DNA of 64,000 nucleotides from Bacillus safensis (GTDB taxonomy: Bacteria > Bacillota > Bacilli > Bacillales > Bacillaceae), in contig BSBG01000007.1 of NCBI GenBank assembly GCA_030159235.1, positions 1 to 64,000 of the forward strand. Reading direction: 5' to 3'. Made by a program: the position numbers and the translations under genes. Shown one piece after another: positions 60,501 to 64,000 of this stretch; within the stretch, counting starts at the first letter, position 1; every line of letters starts with the position of its first letter. The notes below the pieces were generated by a model that saw only the letters and a program-made list of their open reading frames with translations, ran no database searches and had not been told where the DNA came from.

Positions 60501-61677
60501 GTATCGATCTCTTGTGGACGAACGGGAGATCAACCTTCCTGCTGTACGTCCGTATAAAGATTTTATCGAGTGGCTGCAAAAGCAGGATCAAGAAAAGGCA
60601 CAAGCATTCTGGAAACGTTATATGTCTGGAGTAGAGGAGACCACACCACTACCTGGAGACGGTGGACACGCTTCGGATGAAGAAGCAGGTGTTGATCAGC
60701 TAAGTATTAAACTAACGCCCGACATGCAGCAGAAGCTGGAAGAGATGACAGGCACAAAGAAGGTGACGATGAGCACACTGATTCAGACAGCGTGGGGGCT
60801 GCTGCTGCACCTTCATTCAGGATCAGAGGATGTCGTGTTCGGTGTGACAGTATCTGGCCGGCCGGCGGACTTACGAGAGGTTGAAAGCATGACAGGCCTT
60901 TTTATTAACACATTGCCACTCCGTTTGCCAATCACGCCAGAGTGGACCATTTCCGAGCTGCTGGCACATACGCAGGAAACGGTTTTTCACATGCGGGAAT
61001 TCGAATATACCGTGCTGCCAGATATTCAGCAGCTGACCCGTATCCCAAATGGAGATTCATTGTTTAACAGCATTGTCGTGTTTGAAAACTATCCGATTGA
61101 ATCTATCGAGCCTTACGGTGTACGCATTGTAGACATTGCAAGCCATGAAGAAACGAACTATGACCTGACCCTTGTGGCTGTCCCGGGAGATACGCTGGAG
61201 CTTCGGGTCACATATCGCATCAATCAATATACAGAAAAACAAATACAATCGCTGATGCAGCAGCTGATCCACACACTTGAAGCCATGACAGAACAAGTGG
61301 AGACGCCACTTTCCTCCTTCACGATCGTGACGAATGAAGAAAAAGAGCGAATGATCACTGATTGGGCGAAAAACGCACAAGTCAGCGTGCTGTACCCAGA
61401 TCAAGAAGAGGTCTACTCAGGTGTGCATGATCCTTCCTATGAGACGGAAATATACGTCCTGAGTGAAGAGCATCAGCTCATGCCAGTAGGATTTCCTGGA
61501 GATATTTTTATCGGTGCAAAGGATATCAAAGCACTTTGCGGAGAGCTTGCCGATTGGATGGAGACGCATAAAATTCCGCATCCATTCAAACATCAAACTG
61601 GCGAATACCTCTATCCGACAGGGGATGTCGGCGTTTGGACTGAAAAAAACAAGATTCAGATTTTGGATTGGATGTAG
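51544..61677 (+). CDS. Putative depsipeptide synthetase: ligase-KR-pseudoA-T-C-A-T-E-C-A fragment
   Basis: A 3,377-residue megasynthase of unknown product. Domains: 80-690 acyl/keto-acid ligase (TSGSTGMPKCVEHSH, WMPLDHIGGIVMFH, and an intact A10 Lys in PKTSSGKIERAQL), like the PksJ loading ligase of bacillaene. KR at about 905-1090 has TGGLGGIG and Ser1051-Tyr1064-Asn1068. A degenerate A-subdomain follows (ENGMPD, Met1211 in place of the A10 Lys). T has Ser1267, then C (HHIVSDGW), A (code DAYFLGGTFK, nearest Val/aliphatic), T (Ser2323) and E (HHLVMDGISW, EGHGRED). A last C domain (HHILIDGWS, about 2967) is followed by an A-domain fragment. Predicted output is alpha-hydroxy acid then D-amino acid. 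ATG 51544 follows AAAGGAAAGGAA, 61 bases after srfAC. Confidence 0.88.
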   Translation: MKPSTINQSNVHESMDMILQDVQRTILHTNEIERFAVFSREKTIRPRPYHLSHLFLDHHMEQETAAEWIQTLTASPAVADRPPALSYGGDLDIRVGAQTLQDALTAAAKTTNGLTYIVNSENELTQSYTQLKEDAERVLTGLRALGLEPGDPVFFQFSSNHAMVTAFWACVLGGFIPTLVSAAPTYREMNASVKKLHHAWNLLEHPLILTDDSLIDEVQGLALLWHTDRLRVAAVEPMLSLERDIEAHPAAPNDSVFFILTSGSTGMPKCVEHSHRSVLANVKGTVAANQFTQEDVSLDWMPLDHIGGIVMFHLVNVYTGCEQIRARTDDFIAQPLRWLDWMDRYRATKTWAPNFAFAMINAYEKDISSGSWDLSAMTCMINGAEAVVPKTIHRFLHLLAPHGLKGDVIRPAFGMSEISSAVVFSFAIERGDENSGVLTFEETSLTEQLRPAEAREAGTVSFTELGRPIPGITIRIVNHQQELLPEDHIGSVQIKGPTTMKGYYKNDEANQEVFQTDGWFHTGDLGFLHEGRLTLTGREKDMIIINGKNYHNYEIEAIAEEVPGVETSFVAACSVRMEASASDELILFFTPKLYEPSYIMRASQHIKSHIATKMGLSVSRMIPVQKHAFPKTSSGKIERAQLKKRWEEGEFDEIIKELDIRLENEHTLPDWSYQKKWTPAPLHGAEKRTAGGIVIFSDTLGLADQLRSLSINDQTYITVEPGQAFTQLTHTHFIIHPNRPSDYEQLFETLRSYGVSVKQIIHLWNYTNQEDTLHAAVAKEAQKTGSMSALYATKAIAAYEEPVEITFVSAHAMNVPADQIHDVEKATTAGLMTAVQHEWPFIKVRCLDFSLAESDATHSHALSIMTELTHDTSQHIAAYRKGVRYILLLSSIHLEKEQRMKKPPFESSGLYVMTGGLGGIGRMLSEHLLTSYQAHLVLLGRKAHEALSAEQQDVLTSLEKQAENCGGTVLYEEVDITDAKAIEALISRQEAALGKRLHGVIHFAGIIQEALLADMTSVSLQAMYEAKVYGTIALHEAASKRQNVLFLSSSSARTLKGGMTVGAYCAANEFVEQFAHYQRLTSTVKPYCFSFSMWDEIGMSEGAIIKGMLKERGYLPIPKHAGIQTMLACLMTDAPLIYMGLDRSKQEIQEMIQAEMPTEQAVYVFFKTDQTKAIEERLYQSIYTCLQSRLSGEYTVHLYPEEYWQETENGMPDETYFNELIDESGYDSGGRVPQTETEKLLAHIWSDLLEVSNISCGDHFFLLGGHSLKATQMLSAVRERMGFDVPLAVLFEHTKLGELADWIDSHAKADEANPIRKIEKGPAIPMSYAQQRQWFLYQLQPDLPFYNNTISFRMNGPLDVKLLQHSLQQMVQRHESLRTSFAMSGDEPVQIIHEYMTLPALEVVDISDLTSQEEKEQQADEWAKREAGTPFHLEHDALFRVKLIRLSETDHLLLMSIHHIVSDGWSIGIAARELPEWYTAMIEGREPNLTPLPIQYADYALWQKEYLTGETLEKQLSYWKEQFAVPVEELMLPYDYTRPAVQSYKGKTKKYRLSKPLSEQLVALSKKTDSTLYMTLLSAFSTLLHRLSSQDEFVIGSVIAGRNRTEMEQLIGFFVNTLALRIDHSGNPAFTELLERVKETTMGAYAHQDVPFEMVVDELNIVREAGKQPLFQVMFVLQNLPLEASPMGEATSVLAIEDNDTAKFDLSLFVFEGVEGLQLKLEYDTDLFSDDTMDRFLRYYEHLLACICENPAQPIRQMNYLPEKEKQQLLYEWSGETAQPAGPLLITDRFEAQVKKTPHAIALESKGEQWTYQELHEKVDRLTAYLQQRGVKPHEPVGLLIDRSPEMIFGVLAIVKAGGAYVPIDPEYPDARIDYMLRDTGIKLLLTKNEWLKKVSISQTELICLDQGYEEFLSEAELLPVSLKPDGLAYINYTSGSTGQPKGVLIPHQAVIRLVCETDYVTLDDQTRILQMASFSFDAFTYEIWGALLNGGRLILTDRNTILSMDTLADTLTSHKITTGFLTVPLFNRLTEEHPEALSGFDALLVGGDALSAAHIRKALPYLPEGLLNGYGPTENTTFSCVHHIRTLDEGQATIPIGQPIAYSQAYVLDDQLQPVPQGVIGEIYVGGTGLALGYLGDEEKTSQAFIPHPFQEGARLYKTGDMGRWLPNGIIDCLGRIDHQVKIRGHRVECGEIEAAMLSFEDIIECAVIPHQHDSGHKRLIGYFVQKGAWTQQDIRRTLKDMLPDYMVPSLLIELEELPLTANGKVDKKRLPPPEWRQEEVDKPTGSALSEEERVLEKVWTQLLGTPSIGVHDNYFELGGDSIIVIQMVARLAQEGYVIQPRDVFEKQTISHLALAMKKADVAVTYDQSPVTGDVRLLPIQSWFFEQSMTNQDHWNLSAHIEFKQSVPLKLLMQVLSKIADHHDMLRAIYTKAADGSWIQTIRAPGIIPCVTFCDLTGVSQGEALEHIRLETSACQGTLSLERGEVLKAILFQTSDETSELFIAAHHLVMDGISWRIIQEDLLNGLKLLASGQEIALAKKTASFPQWADALYEYAQTDQLQEQVSFWQKIIDQEEEGSFFQTPALFNIEEHAEILSVQLTKDQTDILLRQASQAYRTEVNDLLLSGLTQAVGKPILITLEGHGREDLFERMDLSRTVGWFTSSYPIFIPFIKTDVERQIKDVKETLRAVPQKGIGYGLLQYMTASRLLKKAAPQMSFNYLGQLDQIDGEAHLYLADERNGHVHDPKAERQHLIDVYGYVVNGQLQMNFMINRELLQHEEVRQLPERFKEKMDDILTHCVETKGGFTPSDFPMVQLTQKQIDELPDNVVDVYPLSPMQQGMLFHALLDQASQAYFGQVHMTLEGLTDGKAYEQAWNLLVERHSILRTRFAWEGLKEPVQLIQSEGSIHLTQHDVRHLSETDQEEAIQHYLQSDRLTDFNLEDTEKPLIRIALFYRDENTCTFVFSFHHILIDGWSLFSFIEESFSLYRSLVDEREINLPAVRPYKDFIEWLQKQDQEKAQAFWKRYMSGVEETTPLPGDGGHASDEEAGVDQLSIKLTPDMQQKLEEMTGTKKVTMSTLIQTAWGLLLHLHSGSEDVVFGVTVSGRPADLREVESMTGLFINTLPLRLPITPEWTISELLAHTQETVFHMREFEYTVLPDIQQLTRIPNGDSLFNSIVVFENYPIESIEPYGVRIVDIASHEETNYDLTLVAVPGDTLELRVTYRINQYTEKQIQSLMQQLIHTLEAMTEQVETPLSSFTIVTNEEKERMITDWAKNAQVSVLYPDQEEVYSGVHDPSYETEIYVLSEEHQLMPVGFPGDIFIGAKDIKALCGELADWMETHKIPHPFKHQTGEYLYPTGDVGVWTEKNKIQILDWM
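61441..61677 (+). other. Core-deleted adenylation-domain fragment (A6-A7 part), end of first depsipeptide gene
   Basis: After the last C domain the protein jumps to EIYVLSEEHQLMPVGFPGDIF and ends with EYLYPTGDVGVWTEKNKI. These align with the usual YVLD...LQPVGVPGELYIGG and RMYRTGDLVRWLPDGxIEFLGR around motifs A6-A7. Motifs A1-A5 (roughly 330 residues) are missing, so this piece cannot activate a substrate. Confidence 0.75.
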
Positions 61678-61690
61678 GAGGAGAAAAACG

Positions 61691-62005
61691 ATGTTAGTGA
61701 GTAGACGAAAAGGACATGCAGCAAATCATCTCGTCAGAATCAATGGAAAACGGATAGATCTCAAAGCCTTAGAACAAGTCATGATGCTTCATTTTCCACT
61801 AAAGGAATGTGCAATCATTCCGAAGAAAAATCAAGAAGGTAGTCTATCGCTTGTGCTATTTGCACAGGCGAAGGACCCTTCGCTGACAAGAGAGGACTTA
61901 ATGAAAGGCCCGCTTCAACCTCATGAAGTGCCAGCCGTTCTTGTCTTATTACCTTCCTTACCAAAGACAGAAAGTGGTGAGGTCGATACAGAGGCATTGC
62001 TTTTA
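61691..62005 (+). other. Adenylation-domain fragment (A8-A10 part) at the start of the second depsipeptide gene
   Basis: This piece continues where the fragment at 61441-61677 stops: the first ends just before the A8 motif and this one begins with it. Together they make one A-domain C-terminal region broken by a gene boundary, with the A10 Lys changed to Glu. The two genes are in different frames, with a proper stop, ribosome site and start between them. Confidence 0.75.
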
Positions 62006-64000
62006 ATTGAAGTGATAGATCAAGAGGAATTAAGAAAGATAGAAGAACGTACTAAAGCGATAGATGGAGTAGAGGAAGCGGCAGCTTTCATTGAAAGTCA
62101 GACAGAAAAACGAATGACCTATCACCTAGATGACCTGTTCCCTGATCGACAGCGTACTCAGGGAAACGTACCGCAATCAAAGAATGAAGCGGTCGAAACA
62201 AAACTTTCATCCGCACATGAAAAGCCGCCGGCACTTGTGTATGGAGGGGATGTCATCAAAAAACCAGGCGAACCTGTCACACTAACAGAGGTGCTGATTC
62301 GCTCAGCCTTTATGTCGCCTGACCGCGGTGTGACCTATATAAAAGAAGATGGGCGCACGTTGACGCAAACCTACCCTGAACTTCTAACAAGCGCTGAACG
62401 GGTTCTGTCTGGTTTAAGGTCAGCAGGACTCGCAAACGGTGATCAAGTGTTACTTCAATTGAAAGATCACCAAGATTTTATCACGGTGTTTTGGGGATGT
62501 ATTCTCGGTGGAATCATTCCGACCCCAGTCTCTGTGCCGCCCGTTTATGATGAAATGAATCAAGGTGTGAACAAGCTGAAGGGCGTGTTTCAGCTTCAAC
62601 ATGAACCTTTCATTATTACAAACGAAGCAAGAGCTAAGGACATTGCTGGGCTGCGAGCGGCATTTGAAGCAGAAGCGATGCCTATTTTAACAATTGAATC
62701 ATTGTTGGCGTGTGAACCAGATGAACAGCATTATGAGCCGGAACCGGATGAGCCTGTGCTTCAGCTGCTTTCCTCAGGAAGCACAGGTGTGCCAAAGTGT
62801 ATCCGTCATCATCATCAAAGTATCTTATCTAGAATCATCTCCTTTGAGCAGGCAAATGGTTTTACGCATGAGGATGTGTCGCTGAACTGGATGCCGCTTG
62901 ATCATGTTGGCGGGATCGTCATGTTTCATGTACATGATGTCTACCTTGGCTGCCAGCAGATTAGTCCATCCATCGATCAATTTATCGAGCGGCCGATGGT
63001 GTGGCTGGATTGGATAGAAACATACGGGGTCACAAGGACATGGGCGCCAAACTTTGCCTTTGCCATGATAAATGAATATGAGGACGAGATCCGCAAGGGG
63101 AGCTGGGATCTGTCCACTCTGACTTATATCATGAATGCAGCCGAAGCGGTTGTTCCAAAAGTGACGCAGCGCTTCATGCACATCATGGGTCAGCACGGAT
63201 TAAGCCGCCATGCGATGGTGCCGGCTTACGGCATGTCGGAAACATCCTCAGCCATTGTTCAGTCAAAGGAATTTATGAGGAACAGTGAACAGGATGGACA
63301 GCTAACGATTGATCAGACGTCGTTAACAAGTGAAATTCAATGTGTGACGCATGATCATCCGCATAAGATCACGTTTACAGAAGTCGGCGCACCCATTCCG
63401 TCTGTATGGATTCGGATTGTAGATGAGCATCATCAGGTGCTGCCAGAAGATCAAGTAGGCCGCCTGCAGGTGAAGAGTCCGACAATTATGATGGGCTACT
63501 ATCAAAATGAGGAAGCCAATCAAGAAGTTTTTGCAGAAAACGGCTGGTTTCACACAGGCGATTTAGGGTTTATTCACGAAGGGCGTCTTGTTCTGACAGG
63601 TCGAGAAAAGGACATCATTGTGATCAACGGAGCCAACTATTTGAATTACGAAATTGAAGCGGTTGTGGAAGAAGTGGACGGGGTGGAAGTCACCTTTGCC
63701 GCTGCGTACGGCATTTACAATCCCGAATCTAGCAACGACACGCTTGCCGTCTTTTTTGTCTCACAAAAGAATTCGATAGAAGAACAAATGACGATGATTC
63801 AACAGATTAGAGAGGCCATCATTCGAAAAATCGGGATAGAGCCTGATCACATCATTCCGGTGAAAAAAGACCAATTTCCGAAAACGGAGAGTGGGAAAAT
63901 CCAACGTGCCCAGTTAGGCGCAGCACTAAAAGATGGCAAATTCCGGGACATTGAACGGACACTGGATCTTGCTTCTGAAAATGAACAAACTCTCCCAGAT
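61691..64000 (+). CDS. Second depsipeptide-type synthetase, N-terminal part only (A fragment + ligase)
   Basis: The frame is open for 770 codons to the right edge. The first 105 residues are an A-domain C-terminal part: VRINGKRIDLKALEQV matches the A8 region QVKIRGxRIELxEIE, and PKTESGEVDTEAL matches A10 with Glu for the catalytic Lys. A short pseudo-A-subdomain N-piece follows (RTKAIDGVEEAAAF to YHLDDLF). Next comes a complete ligase, about residues 175-760 (SSGSTGVPKCIRHHH, WMPLDHVGGIVMFH, PKTESGKIQRAQL), paralogous to the ligase of the preceding gene. A KR would be expected next. GGAGGAG precedes the ATG, 13 bases after the previous stop. With the upstream C domain it would form a C-ligase-KR-T hydroxy-acid module split over two proteins. 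Confidence 0.85.
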   Translation, partial: MLVSRRKGHAANHLVRINGKRIDLKALEQVMMLHFPLKECAIIPKKNQEGSLSLVLFAQAKDPSLTREDLMKGPLQPHEVPAVLVLLPSLPKTESGEVDTEALLLIEVIDQEELRKIEERTKAIDGVEEAAAFIESQTEKRMTYHLDDLFPDRQRTQGNVPQSKNEAVETKLSSAHEKPPALVYGGDVIKKPGEPVTLTEVLIRSAFMSPDRGVTYIKEDGRTLTQTYPELLTSAERVLSGLRSAGLANGDQVLLQLKDHQDFITVFWGCILGGIIPTPVSVPPVYDEMNQGVNKLKGVFQLQHEPFIITNEARAKDIAGLRAAFEAEAMPILTIESLLACEPDEQHYEPEPDEPVLQLLSSGSTGVPKCIRHHHQSILSRIISFEQANGFTHEDVSLNWMPLDHVGGIVMFHVHDVYLGCQQISPSIDQFIERPMVWLDWIETYGVTRTWAPNFAFAMINEYEDEIRKGSWDLSTLTYIMNAAEAVVPKVTQRFMHIMGQHGLSRHAMVPAYGMSETSSAIVQSKEFMRNSEQDGQLTIDQTSLTSEIQCVTHDHPHKITFTEVGAPIPSVWIRIVDEHHQVLPEDQVGRLQVKSPTIMMGYYQNEEANQEVFAENGWFHTGDLGFIHEGRLVLTGREKDIIVINGANYLNYEIEAVVEEVDGVEVTFAAAYGIYNPESSNDTLAVFFVSQKNSIEEQMTMIQQIREAIIRKIGIEPDHIIPVKKDQFPKTESGKIQRAQLGAALKDGKFRDIERTLDLASENEQTLPD

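Noticed and set aside
61675-61693. Frameshift or sequencing error joining the two depsipeptide genes
   Set aside because: The next gene has its own strong GGAGGAG site and ATG, and joining the frames would still leave an A domain without its core. A real gene boundary is more likely, though resequencing would settle it.
1-64000. tRNA, rRNA, CRISPR arrays, insertion sequences or phage attachment sites
   Set aside because: I saw no transposase frame, no regular spacer-repeat array and no rRNA or tRNA-like sequence. The only long repeat is the srfAA/srfAB module tract.

Overview
The window is low-GC Firmicute chromosome and reads as a member of the Bacillus pumilus group (pumilus, safensis, altitudinis). 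The best single marker is the acetyl-xylan esterase at 2647-3603, which carries the Ser181/Asp269/His298 triad and the length of the known B. pumilus enzyme. The second is a surfactin-type synthetase whose specificity codes fit pumilacidin. Gene order on the left and in the middle follows B. subtilis ycgJ-ycgK-cah-ycgL-putB-putC-putR and yckA-yckB-yckD-nin-nucA-tlpC-srfA, with insertions and losses. Synteny statements are from memory of B. subtilis 168.

Layout. 1-8823: a truncated methyltransferase, a LysR regulator, a nitrilase-family amidase, acetyl-xylan esterase, a small membrane protein, a nucleotidyltransferase, and the proline catabolic genes putB-putC with the regulator putR. The proline permease putP, expected between putC and putR, is absent. 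8956-14552: an ArsB-type pump, an amino-acid ABC permease and binding protein, YckD, a metallo-hydrolase, an Lrp regulator and an AAC(3)-type acetyltransferase. 14545-17305: nin, tlpC and nucA on the minus strand. tlpC lies between nucA and nin and has its own sigma-D-like promoter; nucA has a perfect double ComK box. 17672-25569: hydantoinase/oxoprolinase genes hyuA-hyuB translationally coupled to a complete PotABCD-type ABC importer.

25620-64000: the main feature. A leader of about 550 bases carries ComA-type sites and a promoter. It then holds a cyclic-di-GMP-I (GEMM) riboswitch with an intrinsic terminator, and finally srfAA-srfAB-srfAC. The seven modules read Glu-Leu-(D)Leu / aliphatic-Asp-(D)Leu / Ile-like, which fits pumilacidin. 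Where srfAD would be expected there are instead at least two more megasynthase genes, apparently in the same transcription unit. The first (51544-61677) is acyl/keto-acid ligase - ketoreductase - pseudo-A-subdomain - T - C - A - T - E - C, ending in a fragment of an adenylation domain. The second (61691 to beyond the right edge) begins with the complementary C-terminal fragment of that adenylation domain, followed by another ligase. This is the logic of depsipeptide synthetases such as cereulide synthetase, alternating hydroxy acid and amino acid, but with PksJ-like ligases and a degenerate adenylation domain split across two genes. I do not recognise the product. The assembly line continues outside the window.
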